Part shown: one piece after another, positions 32,611-41,970 of the stretch
Layout: each line of letters starts with the position of its first letter
Numbering within the stretch: the stretch's first letter is position 1
Assembly: GCF_001428255.1 (NCBI RefSeq)
Contig: NZ_LMRW01000007.1
Span: 23,339 to 87,338 of the forward strand
DNA: 64,000 nucleotides
DNA from: Agromyces sp. Soil535
GTDB lineage: Bacteria; Actinomycetota; Actinomycetes; Actinomycetales; Microbacteriaceae
Direction of reading: 5' to 3'
Translations under genes and position numbers: made by a program
Notes under the pieces: generated by a model
The model's input: only the letters and a program-made list of their open reading frames with translations
What the model was told of the DNA's origin: nothing
The model's database searches: none

Positions 32611-34182
32611 CTACACGTGCGGCACGAACTCCTGCCACGCGAGCCGCTTCGCGCGCCGTGGATCGAGTTCGACCCGATCCGCGCGGTCGAAGATGAGCGT
32701 GCGGCGCGCGGCGTCGTCGTAGCGGGGCCACTCCGCCCCGGGTGCGCCGGATGCCGCGAATGACGCCCAGTGCCGCTGCATCCGCCGCCCGACCTCGCGG
32801 AACATCCGCCGGCCGCCGAGCACGGTGAGCGCGCCGCCGACGAGGGTGTCGGACCGATCGAAGAGCGCGAAGAGCTCGAGCCCGTGGGTGGCGTCGAGGC
32901 CGAGGAGCCGGGCGGTGCGCGGCGCCGCGTCGAAGCGGTAGAAGTACACGTCGGCGAAGCGCGAGTGCCGCTCGCCGGCCTTCACGGTCGGGAACCAGAA
33001 CGTGAAGTCACCGCTGAAGTCGGCGGCCGGCCGTCGCTCGGGCAGCCCCGGATACTGCGCCTTGATCGCCTTGCGCGCCTTCTTCCTGGTGTTCGCGAAG
33101 ATCGCACGGATCCGCGGCTTCGTCGTCGGCAGGATGTCGATGCGCCCCTCGAACAGCGACCCCTCGCGGTCGTTCGTGCCGATGAGGAGCGGCACGCGGT
33201 GCGCCAGCCCGTCGCGGAACGCGTCGAGTGGGCGGTGCGGAAGGAACTCCCCGTCGATCACGGGCGCGAGGGCGATCGTGCCGGGGTATTCGTCGGGCGT
33301 GCGGATCGTGAGCGCGGTCGTGGCCTGGGCGAGCACCATGGGGTCGACCGCGCGCAGCATCGCAGCGGCGGCGTCCGTCGACTGGCTGTCCAGGTCGTCG
33401 TCGTCGACGATGCCGCTGAGGATCCCCACATACTCGCGCGCCCAGGTCGCCGCGACCTCGGGCAGGTAGACCGCGTTCACGGGCGCGCTCTGCGCGATGG
33501 CCCGCGAGAACAGTCCCTCGGCGGCGGGCACGGCCATCAGCGTCGTCACCGAGTTGGCGCCGGCCGACTCGCCGAAGAGCGTCACCCGGCCGGGGTCGCC
33601 ACCGAACGAGCGGATGTTGCGCTGCACCCACTCGAGCGCCGCCACCTGGTCGCGCAGCCCGAGGTTCACGTTGAACGGATGCCCCTGCGACGAGTACGCG
33701 CGGAAGTCGAGCCACCCGAGCGCGCCCAGACGGTAGTTGAGGCTCACGTAGACCACGCCGTACTGCCGCACGAGCCGCTCGCCCTGCCGCGGGTACTCCT
33801 GCGCCGACCCGACGCTGTACGCCCCGCCGTGGATGAAGACCATGACGGGGCGGCCGCGCCCCGGAGTATCCGTCACGCCCTCGTCGGGCGCGAGCACGTT
33901 GACCGTGAGGCAGTCCTCGCTGCGCGGCAGGTGGTTGGCCGCGCCGATGAACTGTCCCTTGCGGTGCTGCGGCGCCACCGGGCCGAATCGCATCGCATCG
34001 AGCACGCCGTCCCAGCCGGGGGCCTGCCGCGGTGCGCGGAAGCGATGCTCTCCCGCCGTCGAGGATGCGTACGGGATGCCACGCCAGACGCGTACGCCGG
34101 CGCGACGCATCCCCCGCACGGCACCCGTGTCGACCTCGGCGACGAGGTCTCCGGCGGTGCGGACGCCGTCGCGGAGCAGCAT
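32611..34182 (-). CDS. type-B carboxylesterase/lipase
   Basis: This 523-residue alpha/beta hydrolase has the oxyanion hole FIHGGAYSVGS (~117-127), nucleophile Ser206 in LFGESAGAN, an acid in GTNDREGSLFEG and catalytic His in ATHGLELFALF. It lacks a signal peptide, so it is probably cytoplasmic, as with para-nitrobenzyl esterase. Compared with the secreted neighbours its 3' end comes within 12 bp of the convergent secreted protein gene. The natural substrate cannot be read from the sequence. Confidence 0.92.
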   Translation of the reverse strand: MLLRDGVRTAGDLVAEVDTGAVRGMRRAGVRVWRGIPYASSTAGEHRFRAPRQAPGWDGVLDAMRFGPVAPQHRKGQFIGAANHLPRSEDCLTVNVLAPDEGVTDTPGRGRPVMVFIHGGAYSVGSAQEYPRQGERLVRQYGVVYVSLNYRLGALGWLDFRAYSSQGHPFNVNLGLRDQVAALEWVQRNIRSFGGDPGRVTLFGESAGANSVTTLMAVPAAEGLFSRAIAQSAPVNAVYLPEVAATWAREYVGILSGIVDDDDLDSQSTDAAAAMLRAVDPMVLAQATTALTIRTPDEYPGTIALAPVIDGEFLPHRPLDAFRDGLAHRVPLLIGTNDREGSLFEGRIDILPTTKPRIRAIFANTRKKARKAIKAQYPGLPERRPAADFSGDFTFWFPTVKAGERHSRFADVYFYRFDAAPRTARLLGLDATHGLELFALFDRSDTLVGGALTVLGGRRMFREVGRRMQRHWASFAASGAPGAEWPRYDDAARRTLIFDRADRVELDPRRAKRLAWQEFVPHV

Positions 34183-34235
34183 GACGCGAGCATACGCCCC
34201 CGGAGTGAACGCGCGGCTGGCGGGAATTCGCCCGA

Positions 34236-34253
34236 TGTAGACGCGCGTCTACA
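34236..34253. promoter_or_regulatory. 18-bp perfect palindrome before toxin-antitoxin genes
   Basis: TGTAGACGCGCGTCTACA is perfectly self-complementary. It lies 19 bp before the antitoxin ATG and is the expected kind of site for autorepression by the Phd-type antitoxin or the complex. Confidence 0.75.
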
Positions 34254-34272
34254 ACGGTGGAATGATGAAGCG

Positions 34273-34551
34273 ATGCAGACCATCACCTCCCGCGAACTCA
34301 AGCAGAACCCGAACGAGGTTTACCGGCGCGTGCTCGCGAGCGGTGAGGAACATCTCATCACCTCCCACGGCCGCAGCGTCGGGGTCAAGCTGGTTCCCGA
34401 CTCCCCGGGTCCGCGGCAGTGGGTTCCGGCATCCGAACTCCGCGCCGCCTTGCCGCGCCTCCCAAGGCAGAATGTCGAGGAACTTCTTCGCGATCTCGAT
34501 GCGTTGCGCGATACCGAGCCGCTGCGCGATCCGTGGGACGACGTCGAGTGA
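34273..34551 (+). CDS. Phd/YefM-type antitoxin
   Basis: This 92-residue protein matches Phd/YefM antitoxins: N-terminal DNA-binding part MQTITSRELKQNPNEVYRRVLASGEEHLITSHGRSVGVKLVP, then a flexible toxin-binding tail (LPRQNVEELLRDLDALRDTEPLRDPWDDVE). It should repress its own operon through the palindrome at 34236 and neutralise the PIN toxin next door. The ATG at 34273 starts the conserved part directly. Its stop overlaps the toxin GTG by 4 bp. Confidence 0.9.
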   Translation: MQTITSRELKQNPNEVYRRVLASGEEHLITSHGRSVGVKLVPDSPGPRQWVPASELRAALPRLPRQNVEELLRDLDALRDTEPLRDPWDDVE

Positions 34552-34946
34552 TCCTCCTCGACACGAACGTGCTCATCGACCTGCCGAGCGACGAGCGGGT
34601 CGATGGTGAGGCCCTCGGTGCCAGCATCCTCAGCCGGGCAGAGCTCGAGTTCGGCATCAAGACCGCGCGGAACGACTCGATCGGCCTCGCCCGCGCGGAG
34701 TACCTGGCCGCACTCGACAACTTGATCGAGTGGCTTCCGTTCGATATCGGCGCGTCCCGGGCATACGGATACCTCGCCGCCGCAATGCACCGCGACGGCG
34801 CCAAGGTGCGCACCCGCAAGACCGACACCTTCATCGCCGCGCAGGCGTACCACCTCGGCGTCCCACTCCTCACGCGCAACACCCCGGACTTCGCGCCGAT
34901 CAGTCACCTCGTGCGCATCGTCGATCCCGGCCCCGCGGGCGGATGA
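34548..34946 (+). CDS. VapC-type PIN-domain toxin
   Basis: This 132-residue PIN-domain ribonuclease has the acidic active-site set: Asp5 in MILLDTNVLIDL, Glu32 in ILSRAELEFG, Asp93 in RKTDTFIAAQAY and Asp114 in LLTRNTPDFAPI. VapC toxins cut tRNA or rRNA when the antitoxin decays. The GTG at 34548 overlaps the antitoxin stop (GTGA), giving coupled translation; upstream in-frame codons lie inside the antitoxin gene. The pairing of a Phd-type antitoxin with a PIN toxin is common. Confidence 0.9.
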   Translation: MILLDTNVLIDLPSDERVDGEALGASILSRAELEFGIKTARNDSIGLARAEYLAALDNLIEWLPFDIGASRAYGYLAAAMHRDGAKVRTRKTDTFIAAQAYHLGVPLLTRNTPDFAPISHLVRIVDPGPAGG

Positions 34947-35115
34947 GGGGCGGCGGTCGCAGGGCGACGCAGTTCGAGCGCGGGCACGAGGTGTCGATAC
35001 GCACCTTCCGCGCTATGCGACCGATCCGTGGTGCCACGCATGTGCTGCGGGCCCGATGCGGCATAGCGTCCGAGGTGATGCACGCCCGTGCACGCACACG
35101 ATCAGGGGGGATCCG

Positions 35116-35718
35116 ATGAAGCGCACAACACTCCCCGCCGCGGTCGCGGCGACGTCCGCCGTCCTGCTGCTCGGCACGGCCGCTCCAGCGGTCGCTGAGG
35201 GGCCGCCCGTGATCGACCACTTCGTCGAGGTCGAGGACTTCATCGCGCAGGAGCGGTTCCCCGAGTGGTGCGCCGGCGTCGTCCAGTTCGACGTGGCGTA
35301 CCACGCCGAAACCGTCGGCACCTTCCACTTCGGGCAGCGCGGCAGCGGACTCTGGTACGGCGGGTCCTCGTATCAGCGCACCGAGGTCTACACCAACGTC
35401 GAGAACGCGAAGACCTACACGTTCGTGTTCCGTGGCAGCGAACAGGATGCCAAGGTGGTCGACAACGGCGACGGCACACTCACCCTCACGATCAAGTCCG
35501 TCGGCAGCGAGGAGTACTTCGGGCCCGACGGCACGAGTCTGTTCCACGACCGCGGCCAATACTCGTTCGGGTTCCTGGTCGATCACGGCGGCACACCCGA
35601 TGACCCGTCCGACGACACCGACGTGGCCGACGGATTCCTCGGGTTCGGTCCGGAGCACGGCCGCTTCGACACCCACGACCGCGACTTTTGCGCCGACATC
35701 GTCGAGTTCCTCAGCTGA
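35116..35718 (+). CDS. secreted protein, paralogue of 32012-32599, unknown function
   Basis: This 200-residue protein has a Sec signal (MKRTTLPAAVAATSAVLLLGTAAPAVAEG, cut after AVA). The mature part shares a cysteine near each end (FPEWCAGV and DRDFCADIVEF) and several blocks with the protein at 32012: KVVDNGDGTLTLTI, SLFHDRGQYSFGFLVDHGGTPDDPSDDTD and HGRFDTHDRDFC. A beta-rich domain with one disulfide is likely (inference). GGGGGG a few bases before the ATG serves as ribosome site. The two paralogues lie 3 kb apart, flanking the esterase and toxin-antitoxin genes. Confidence 0.75.
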   Translation: MKRTTLPAAVAATSAVLLLGTAAPAVAEGPPVIDHFVEVEDFIAQERFPEWCAGVVQFDVAYHAETVGTFHFGQRGSGLWYGGSSYQRTEVYTNVENAKTYTFVFRGSEQDAKVVDNGDGTLTLTIKSVGSEEYFGPDGTSLFHDRGQYSFGFLVDHGGTPDDPSDDTDVADGFLGFGPEHGRFDTHDRDFCADIVEFLS

Positions 35719-35728
35719 CGGCCGCGAC

Positions 35729-35759
35729 GCGGCATCCGCTCACCCGATTCGGATGCCGC
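35729..35759. terminator. 10-bp-stem hairpin after secreted protein gene
   Basis: GCGGCATCCG (35729-35738) pairs with CGGATGCCGC (35750-35759) around an 11-base loop. It lies 11 bp past the stop of the secreted protein gene. The arms are the same word as in the hairpins at 3774 and 48408. Confidence 0.6.
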
Positions 35760-35770
35760 GCCGGCGCGCC

Positions 35771-35810
35771 TACTCGATGATCTCGGCGTCGATGACCTCT
35801 CTCTCGGTGA
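35771..35810 (-). pseudogene. duplicated 3' tail of clpB
   Basis: On the minus strand this short stretch reads [11 protein letters not shown] followed by a stop, closely matching the end of ClpB ([14 protein letters not shown]). At the DNA level 35774-35799 is identical over 26 bp to 37134-37159 inside the real clpB end. No ClpB coding sequence continues upstream of it. The fragment and the real tail bracket the MFS gene at 35843-37111. Confidence 0.65.
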
Positions 35811-37159
35811 GCAATGTCGGTGGTGTCCGACAGGATGTTGCAGTGATCGGCATCAGAAGCTTTTGGAGCGCGCTCCCCACCGAAGGCCGTTGGCTGCTGT
35901 CCACGGTTGCGATCCAGACGCTCGGCCGGGGGCTGACCCTGCCGTTCACGATCATCTACCTGCACGAGGTGCGCGGCTTCGACCTCGGGCTGTCCGGCGC
36001 GCTGATGAGCCTGATCGCGATCGTCGGGCTGATCGTCACCGGTCCGGGCGGCACGCTCATCGACCGCTTCGGCGCGCGGGCCGTGCTGATCGCCGGGCTG
36101 ATCGCGATGATCGCCGGCTGCACGCTGCTCGCGTTCGCGACCCATCCCGCGGTCGCGGCCGTCGCTCTGGTGCTGATCGGCGTGAACTTCGGCGTCTCCT
36201 GGCCCGGGTTCAACGCCCTCATCGCGGCGGTGGTCACGGGCGACCTCCGGCAGCAGTACTTCGGCGTCAACTTCGCACTCGTCAACCTCGGGATCGGCAT
36301 CGGCGGCATCCTCGGCGGGTTCTACGTCGATGTCGATTCGCCCGACACGTTCACCGCGATCTTCCTCGTCGACGCCGCCTGCAGCCTGATCCCGATGGCG
36401 CTGCTGCTCGGGCCGCTCCGTCACGTGCGCACCCAGTCCGAGCCGTCCGACGACGCGCCGTCATCCGGCGGCTACCGCGAGATCCTCCGGCAGCCGGCGG
36501 TCCTGTGGCTCACCCTGCTGACCTTCCTCGCGATGTTCATCGGCTACGGCCAGATGGAGGCCGGGTTCCCGGCCTACGCGCGGCAGGTGGCCGAGGTGTC
36601 GACTCGCGTGATCGGCCTCGCATTCGCAGTCAACACGGCAGTGATCGTGCTCCTGCAGTTCACCGTGTTGCGGCGCATCAGCGGCCGGCGGCGTACCCGC
36701 GTGATGATGGTGATGGCCGCGGTGTGGGCGTGCTCATGGCTGATCCTGGGCGCCGCTGGACTCCTGCCCAACACGCTGGCGGCCGCGATCGGCGTCCTGG
36801 CGTTCATGGGCGTGTTCGCGTTCGGTGAGACCCTGCTGCAACCGACGGTGCCCGCGGTGTACAACGACCTCGCCTCCGACCACAACCGCGGCCGCTACAA
36901 CGCCATCAACTCGGCGGCGTTCCAGGGTGGTGCGATCACCGGGCCGATCGCCGCCGGGTTGCTGCTCGACCAGGGCCTGCAGGTGTTGTACATCGTCATC
37001 ATGGTCGTCGGCTGCGTCGGCATCGGCATGCTCGCTGCTGTACTCGAACGCCGCATCCCGGCGAGTGCGAATGGTGTGCCCGAGCCCGAGCACGAGCCCG
37101 TCAGCGACTGACGCCGCGCGCTACAGCTCGTCGTCGATGATCTCGGCGTCGATGACCTC
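35774..37159. repeat. 26-bp direct repeat pair flanking the MFS gene
   Basis: Identical copies at 35774-35799 and 37134-37159 (both start TCGATGATCTCGGCG) flank a 1.3-kb segment that holds only the MFS gene. The second copy is part of clpB codons for VIDAEIID. The structure looks like an insertion that duplicated the 3' end of clpB, but no recombinase gene is present. Confidence 0.7.
35843..37111 (+). CDS. MFS transporter bracketed by clpB-tail repeats
   Basis: This 422-residue, 12-helix MFS protein starts (M)IGIRSFWSALPTEGRWLLSTVAIQTLGRGLTLPFTIIYLHEVRG and has the motif A loop TGPGGTLIDRFGARAVLIAG (~65-84). The resemblance is to MdtH/YdeE-type single-drug exporters, with substrate unknown. 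The GTG at 35843 has AGGA about 9 bases before it; a longer frame would run back through the secreted protein gene. It ends 22 bp before the second copy of the 26-bp repeat and is convergent with clpB. Confidence 0.82.
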   Translation: MIGIRSFWSALPTEGRWLLSTVAIQTLGRGLTLPFTIIYLHEVRGFDLGLSGALMSLIAIVGLIVTGPGGTLIDRFGARAVLIAGLIAMIAGCTLLAFATHPAVAAVALVLIGVNFGVSWPGFNALIAAVVTGDLRQQYFGVNFALVNLGIGIGGILGGFYVDVDSPDTFTAIFLVDAACSLIPMALLLGPLRHVRTQSEPSDDAPSSGGYREILRQPAVLWLTLLTFLAMFIGYGQMEAGFPAYARQVAEVSTRVIGLAFAVNTAVIVLLQFTVLRRISGRRRTRVMMVMAAVWACSWLILGAAGLLPNTLAAAIGVLAFMGVFAFGETLLQPTVPAVYNDLASDHNRGRYNAINSAAFQGGAITGPIAAGLLLDQGLQVLYIVIMVVGCVGIGMLAAVLERRIPASANGVPEPEHEPVSD

Positions 37160-39355
37160 ATCGTCGCCATCGTCCGGTTCGCCGCCCGCTGCCACCGGCA
37201 CGTCGGCGCGGGACACGGTGAGCGACTCGCCGTCGGACGCGAGGTCGACGACGACCGAGTCGCCGTCGTGGATCTCGCCGGCGAGCAGCGCCCGGGCGAG
37301 CTTGTCGTCGATCTCGTGCTGCATGAGGCGGCGCAGCGGCCGCGCGCCGTAGAGCGGGTCGTAGCCGCGCTCGGCGAGCCAGGCCCGCGCATCGGGAGTG
37401 ACGCCGAGCTCCAGCCGACGATCGTGCAGCCGCACCGAGAGCCGGTCGATGTAGAGGTTGACGATCTCGGCGAGCTCTTCCTCCGACAGCGCCGAGAACA
37501 CCACGATGTCGTCGAGCCGGTTCACGAACTCCGGCTTGAACGCCTGCCGGACCATCTGCAGCACGCCCTGCTCCTTCTCCTCCCAGCTCAGGCCGGGATC
37601 GATCAGGTACTGCGAGCCGAGGTTCGACGTGAGGATGAGGATGACGTTGCGGAAGTCGACCGTGCGACCCTGCCCATCGGTGAGGCGGCCGTCGTCGAGC
37701 ACCTGCAGCAGCACGTCGAACACCTCGGGGTGTGCCTTCTCGATCTCGTCGAGCAGGATCACGGAGTATGGGCGACGACGCACGGCCTCGGTGAGCTGCC
37801 CGCCCTGCTCGTAGCCGATGTACCCCGGAGGGGCGCCGACGAGCCGTGAGACCGAGAACTTCTCGCCGTACTCCGACATGTCGATGCGCACCATCGCGTG
37901 GTCGTCATCGAAGAGGAACTCGGCGAGCGCCTTCGCGAGCTCGGTCTTGCCGACGCCCGTCGGGCCGAGGAACAGGAACGAGCCCGTCGGCCGGTTCGGG
38001 TCGCTGAGGCCGGCACGCGAGCGGCGCACGGCGTCGCCGACGGCCGCGACCGCGCGCTTCTGCCCGATGATCCGCCTGCCGAGCTCGGTCTCGAGGTTCA
38101 TCAGCTTCTCGGTCTCGCCCTGCATGAGCTTGCCGACCGGGATGCCGGTCCACGCCGAGATCACCGCGGCGATGTCCTCCTCGGTGACCTGCTCGTTCAC
38201 CATGCGCGGCTCGTCGGTGGCGTCCTCGGCCTGCTCGGCCTCGGCGAGGTCGCGCTCGAGCCGCTTGATCGTCTCGTACTCGAGGCGCGATGCCTTCTCG
38301 TAGTCGGCCTCGCGCATGGCACGGTCGCGTTCGGTGAGGGCCTCGTCGAGCTTCTTCTTGAGGTCGCCCACCCGGTTGAGCCCCTGGCGCTCCCGCGCCC
38401 ATCGCGCCTCGAGCTCGGCGAGCTCTCGCTCCTTCCCGGACAATGTCTCGCGGAGCTTCGCGAGGCGCTCCTTCGACGCCTCGTCCTTCTCCTTCTTGAG
38501 CGCGAGCTCCTCGAGCTTCAGGCGGTCGACCTCGCGCTTCAGCTGGTCGATCTCGACGGGGCTCGAGTCGATCTCCATCTTCAGCCGCGACATGGCCTCG
38601 TCGATGAGGTCGATCGCCTTGTCGGGCAGTTGCCGCGCCGTGATGTAGCGGTGCGAGAGCGATGCCGCGGCGACGAGCGCGGCATCCGTGATGGTGACCC
38701 CGTGGTGGGCCTCGTAGCGACCCTTGAGCCCGCGGAGGATCGCGATGGTGTCCTCCACCGAGGGCTCGCCGACATACACCTGCTGGAATCGGCGCTCGAG
38801 CGCGGCGTCCTTCTCGATGTACTCGCGGTACTCGTTGAGGGTCGTGGCACCGATGAGGTGCAGCTCGCCGCGGGCGAGCATCGGCTTCAGCATGTTGGAT
38901 GCCGCAACCGATCCCTCGCCGCCGCCCGCACCCATGAGCAGGTGCAGCTCATCGACGAAGGTGATGATGCCGCCCTCGGCCTCGTTGATCTCCTTGAGCA
39001 CGGCCTTCAGGCGCTCCTCGAACTGGCCACGGTACATGGCGCCCGCGACGAGCGCGGAGATGTCGAGCGCGACGAGCTGCTTGTCCTTGAGCGATTCGGC
39101 CACGTCGCCGGCGACGATGCGCTGGGCGAGGCCCTCGACCACCGCCGTCTTGCCGACGCCGGGCTCGCCGATGAGCACGGGGTTGTTCTTCGTACGTCGC
39201 GTGAGCACCTGGCTGACCCGCCGGATCTCGGCGTCGCGCCCGATCACCGGGTCGAGCTTGCCCTGCCGGGCGAGGTCGGTGAGATTCACGCCGAACTGTT
39301 CGAGCGCCGACTGCTGCTCCTCCTGCGAGCTCGGCGCGCCCTGCATGTTGGCCAC
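37121..39355 (-). CDS. clpB: ClpB-like disaggregase lacking the N domain
   Basis: This 744-residue AAA+ protein has the first Walker A GEPGVGKT at ~63-70, the ClpB-type coiled middle domain at ~300-420 ([36 protein letters not shown]), the second ATPase domain with [11 protein letters not shown] and the C-terminal acidic tail [13 protein letters not shown]. The N-terminal substrate-binding domain is absent, so it starts directly at [21 protein letters not shown]. With DnaK it should rescue aggregated proteins. The GTG at 39355 has AAGGGA upstream and lies 20 bp past a HAIR operator; the longer frame from 39412 runs through the operator. Confidence 0.88.
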   Translation of the reverse strand: MANMQGAPSSQEEQQSALEQFGVNLTDLARQGKLDPVIGRDAEIRRVSQVLTRRTKNNPVLIGEPGVGKTAVVEGLAQRIVAGDVAESLKDKQLVALDISALVAGAMYRGQFEERLKAVLKEINEAEGGIITFVDELHLLMGAGGGEGSVAASNMLKPMLARGELHLIGATTLNEYREYIEKDAALERRFQQVYVGEPSVEDTIAILRGLKGRYEAHHGVTITDAALVAAASLSHRYITARQLPDKAIDLIDEAMSRLKMEIDSSPVEIDQLKREVDRLKLEELALKKEKDEASKERLAKLRETLSGKERELAELEARWARERQGLNRVGDLKKKLDEALTERDRAMREADYEKASRLEYETIKRLERDLAEAEQAEDATDEPRMVNEQVTEEDIAAVISAWTGIPVGKLMQGETEKLMNLETELGRRIIGQKRAVAAVGDAVRRSRAGLSDPNRPTGSFLFLGPTGVGKTELAKALAEFLFDDDHAMVRIDMSEYGEKFSVSRLVGAPPGYIGYEQGGQLTEAVRRRPYSVILLDEIEKAHPEVFDVLLQVLDDGRLTDGQGRTVDFRNVILILTSNLGSQYLIDPGLSWEEKEQGVLQMVRQAFKPEFVNRLDDIVVFSALSEEELAEIVNLYIDRLSVRLHDRRLELGVTPDARAWLAERGYDPLYGARPLRRLMQHEIDDKLARALLAGEIHDGDSVVVDLASDGESLTVSRADVPVAAGGEPDDGDDEVIDAEIIDDEL

Positions 39356-39374
39356 GGTCGCTTCCCTTCTCAGA

Positions 39375-39395
39375 CTTGAGTCTAGTAGGCTCAAG
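39375..39395. promoter_or_regulatory. HAIR operator (HspR site) of clpB
   Basis: CTTGAGT-N7-GCTCAAG, one base off the HAIR consensus CTTGAGT-N7-ACTCAAG. It overlaps the presumed clpB promoter region, and hspR itself is in this window at 51353. Confidence 0.85.
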
Positions 39396-39591
39396 TCTGG
39401 CGAGAGAGTCAAAATTCCGGCGAGCCCGCCGGAAGTCGCCCGTTCTTCACGCTAGCCCCGGATGCACCGGGCCCGCCACCGCCGAACCGCCCGCCACCCG
39501 TCGTTCACCTCACCGATAGCGGATCCACAGCCGCCTCAAGGGTGGGCGCGGCAGGCTCGGAATCACAAGCCCCCGACCGACAGGATTCCAT

Positions 39592-40287
39592 GTGAAGCGC
39601 CGCACCATCGTCACCATCTCGATCATCGCCGGCGTCGTCCTCCTCGGCGGCACGGCCGCCGTCGCGGGGCCGATCGTGTACCGCGACCTGATCGTGGGTG
39701 AGGCGGAGGCGGCGCCCACCGTGACGGCCGCGCCGAGCGCCTCGGCGTCGACGATCGATGCCGCCGAGCTGTCGGGCTCCTGGGTCGTCGCCGACGGCTC
39801 CTTTGCCGGCTACCGGGTCGACGAGGTGCTGAACGACACGGATGTCACGGTCGTGGGCCGCACCGAGGAGGTGACGGGCTCGTTCACGGTCGACGACCTC
39901 ACACTCACCGCCGCCGAGATCACGGTCGACCTCGCCTCGATCACCACGGACTCGACCGCGCGCGACGGGTACTTCCGCGACAACGCGCTGCGGGTCTCGG
40001 AGTACCCGACCGCCACGTTCGTCCTCACCGGCCCCGTGACCGCGGCATCCGCGCCCGCCGTCGGCGAGGTGCAGACGCTCACCGCCACGGGCGATCTCAC
40101 CATCGCCGGCGTCACCCGCACGATGACGGTGGAGCTCGAGGCCGTGCTGAACGACGGCAGTGGCCAGATCGCCGGCAGCATCCCGGTCACGTTCGCGGAC
40201 TTCGGCGTGGAAGCGCCGAGCCTCGGGTTCGTCTCGGTGGAACCCGAGGGGTTCGTGGAGTTCTCGCTCGTAATCGCCCCCGCCTGA
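39592..40287 (+). CDS. YceI-like periplasmic/membrane-anchored lipocalin-fold protein
   Basis: This 231-residue protein has an N-terminal anchor or signal ([27 protein letters not shown]) and a YceI domain from ~60 to the end: [75 protein letters not shown] and [25 protein letters not shown]. YceI proteins bind polyprenyl or other long lipids; the ligand here is unknown. GTG start with AGGA about 7 bases upstream. Confidence 0.85.
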   Translation: MKRRTIVTISIIAGVVLLGGTAAVAGPIVYRDLIVGEAEAAPTVTAAPSASASTIDAAELSGSWVVADGSFAGYRVDEVLNDTDVTVVGRTEEVTGSFTVDDLTLTAAEITVDLASITTDSTARDGYFRDNALRVSEYPTATFVLTGPVTAASAPAVGEVQTLTATGDLTIAGVTRTMTVELEAVLNDGSGQIAGSIPVTFADFGVEAPSLGFVSVEPEGFVEFSLVIAPA

Positions 40288-40364
40288 CGCCGACGATCCG
40301 CGGCGGAATGCAGGCCGGGGCGATCCGTGTTGTGATGAGAGCACACGACGCGACAGGAGGGCGC

Positions 40365-40805
40365 ATGCCGCTCGAGGGAGAGTACGCACCGAGCACGTCG
40401 GCGTGGGCGCGCAGGCAGGCCGAGACGTTCGAGGCGACGAGCGGCGCGAAGGCCAACATGCTGCAGGGCAAGCCGATCATCGTGCTCACCACCGTCGGCG
40501 CCACGTCGGGCAAGCTCCGGAAGACCGCGCTCATGCGCGTCGAGCACGACGGCGAGTATGCCGTCGTCGGCTCGAAGGGCGGGTCGATCAAGCATCCGCG
40601 CTGGGTCTTCAACGTACGTGCCCATCCGCATGTCGAGCTGCAGGACGGCGCGGAGAAGCATGACTACGCGGCGCGCGAGGTGTCCGGAGCGGATCGCGAC
40701 GCCTGGTGGGCGCGGGCGCTCGAGGTGTGGCCCGCCTACGCCGGATACCAGAAGAAGACCGACCGCCTCATCCCGGTGTTCGTGCTCACGCGCATCGTCG
40801 TGTAG
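40365..40805 (+). CDS. Ddn-like F420-dependent nitroreductase-family protein
   Basis: This 146-residue split-barrel protein belongs to the deazaflavin (F420)-dependent Ddn family: [50 protein letters not shown] and [19 protein letters not shown] are the usual cofactor-binding blocks. Such enzymes reduce quinones or nitroimidazoles with F420H2 and fit an actinobacterium. The ATG at 40365 has AGGAGG four bases before it. It is convergent with the FAD monooxygenase gene (8 bp gap), not part of that operon. Confidence 0.88.
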   Translation: MPLEGEYAPSTSAWARRQAETFEATSGAKANMLQGKPIIVLTTVGATSGKLRKTALMRVEHDGEYAVVGSKGGSIKHPRWVFNVRAHPHVELQDGAEKHDYAAREVSGADRDAWWARALEVWPAYAGYQKKTDRLIPVFVLTRIVV

Positions 40806-40812
40806 CTCGGCG

Positions 40813-41970
40813 TCACAACCAGCGCATCGTGAACGCGCGGGCGAGCAGCGCACGGAACGGCGGGATGCCGAGCACCCGCACCGAGGCGTTGCGCACCCGC
40901 AGCCGCACGCCCGACGCCGGCGCACCCATCGCCATGTTGAACGCGGCCTGGCGGACGGCGCGGCCCGCCGCCGACCGACGCACGCGATCGTAGGCGTCGA
41001 ACGCCTCGTACGGGGCGCCGACCGCCAGCGCCGCGGCGAGGTCGTGGTCGAGCCGCACCGCGTCGAGCCACCCGAGGTTCATGCCCTGGCCGCCGATCGG
41101 GCTGACCTCGTGGGCGGCGTCGCCGACGAGCGCGACGCGCCCGAGCGCCAACCGCTCGGCGACGTGCTGACGTGCCTCGAACGTGCTCGGCTCCCCTGCG
41201 GCATCCGCATCGAAGGCGCCGCCGACGCGCGAGCGCACGATGGTGCCGAGCTGGCTGGCCGTGGGCGTCGCGGGCGGGCGTCGCACCCAGGCCACCCAGC
41301 GGCGCATGCCGCCGGGCATGGGGAACGACTCCACGACCCCCGACGGCTCGAAATGGAGCAACGCCTGGTCCCGTTCGCCGGTGTCGTCGCGGGTGTCGCC
41401 CATCACGTAGTGCGCACGGCCGGGGCGCTGCCGCCAGGCGATGCCGAGGGCCTCGCGGATGCCGCTGCGCACGCCGTCGGCGGCGACCGCGTACCACGCC
41501 GTCACGGTCACCGGCTGGTCGCCCGCGACGCCCTCGACGTGCACGTGGGTGCCGCGGTCGTGCACGGCGCGCACGTCGACGCCCCGGCGCAGGCTCCCCG
41601 GGCGTAGCGAGTCGAGCTGACGCTCGAGCAGGTCCTCGGTCTCGAGTTGCGGCAACGAGAGCACCGCGCCGGCCCGGGCGAACGTCATGACACCGAGGGT
41701 GCGGCCCTCGCACGTCACCCGGCCGCCGTGGATCTCGACGGCCTCGGCCCGCACCTGGGCGTCGACGCCCGCGCGGGCGAGCGCCCGGAGCCCTGGTGGG
41801 TGGATGCCGATCGCCCTCGATCGGCCCGACCGGCCCGTGCGCCGCTCCAGCACGACGACGTCGAGCCGGCGCTTCGCGAGGAGGCAGGCGAGCAGGAGCC
41901 CGACGGGCCCGCCCCCGACGATCACCACGTCATGCCGTGGCTGGTGGTGCACGACGTCGGGTTCAGTCAT
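40813..41970 (-). CDS. FAD-dependent monooxygenase, last gene of type III PKS operon
   Basis: This 385-residue flavoprotein hydroxylase has the N-terminal FAD site VVIVGGGPVGLLLACLLAKRRLDVVVLERR (~15-44) and the second FAD motif ALVGDAAHEVSPIGGQGMNLGWLDAVRL (~284-311). Such enzymes hydroxylate aromatic rings. In Streptomyces griseus a type III PKS, a methyltransferase and a flavoprotein hydroxylase (SrsA, B, C) make phenolic lipids and methylated quinones, and the same three activities are present here. The start overlaps the methyltransferase stop by 8 bp. Confidence 0.85.
   Translation of the reverse strand: MTEPDVVHHQPRHDVVIVGGGPVGLLLACLLAKRRLDVVVLERRTGRSGRSRAIGIHPPGLRALARAGVDAQVRAEAVEIHGGRVTCEGRTLGVMTFARAGAVLSLPQLETEDLLERQLDSLRPGSLRRGVDVRAVHDRGTHVHVEGVAGDQPVTVTAWYAVAADGVRSGIREALGIAWRQRPGRAHYVMGDTRDDTGERDQALLHFEPSGVVESFPMPGGMRRWVAWVRRPPATPTASQLGTIVRSRVGGAFDADAAGEPSTFEARQHVAERLALGRVALVGDAAHEVSPIGGQGMNLGWLDAVRLDHDLAAALAVGAPYEAFDAYDRVRRSAAGRAVRQAAFNMAMGAPASGVRLRVRNASVRVLGIPPFRALLARAFTMRWL

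Noticed and set aside
34992..35021. TGTCGA followed by CGAC upstream of the secreted protein at 35116
   Set aside because: The spacing is 20 bases rather than 17, so it does not fit the ECF42 promoter seen elsewhere in the window.
35770..35955. 61-residue minus-strand frame ending VIDAEIIE as a gene
   Set aside because: Only its last ~11 residues resemble ClpB; the rest is antisense to the MFS start, so it is a duplicated tail and not a gene.
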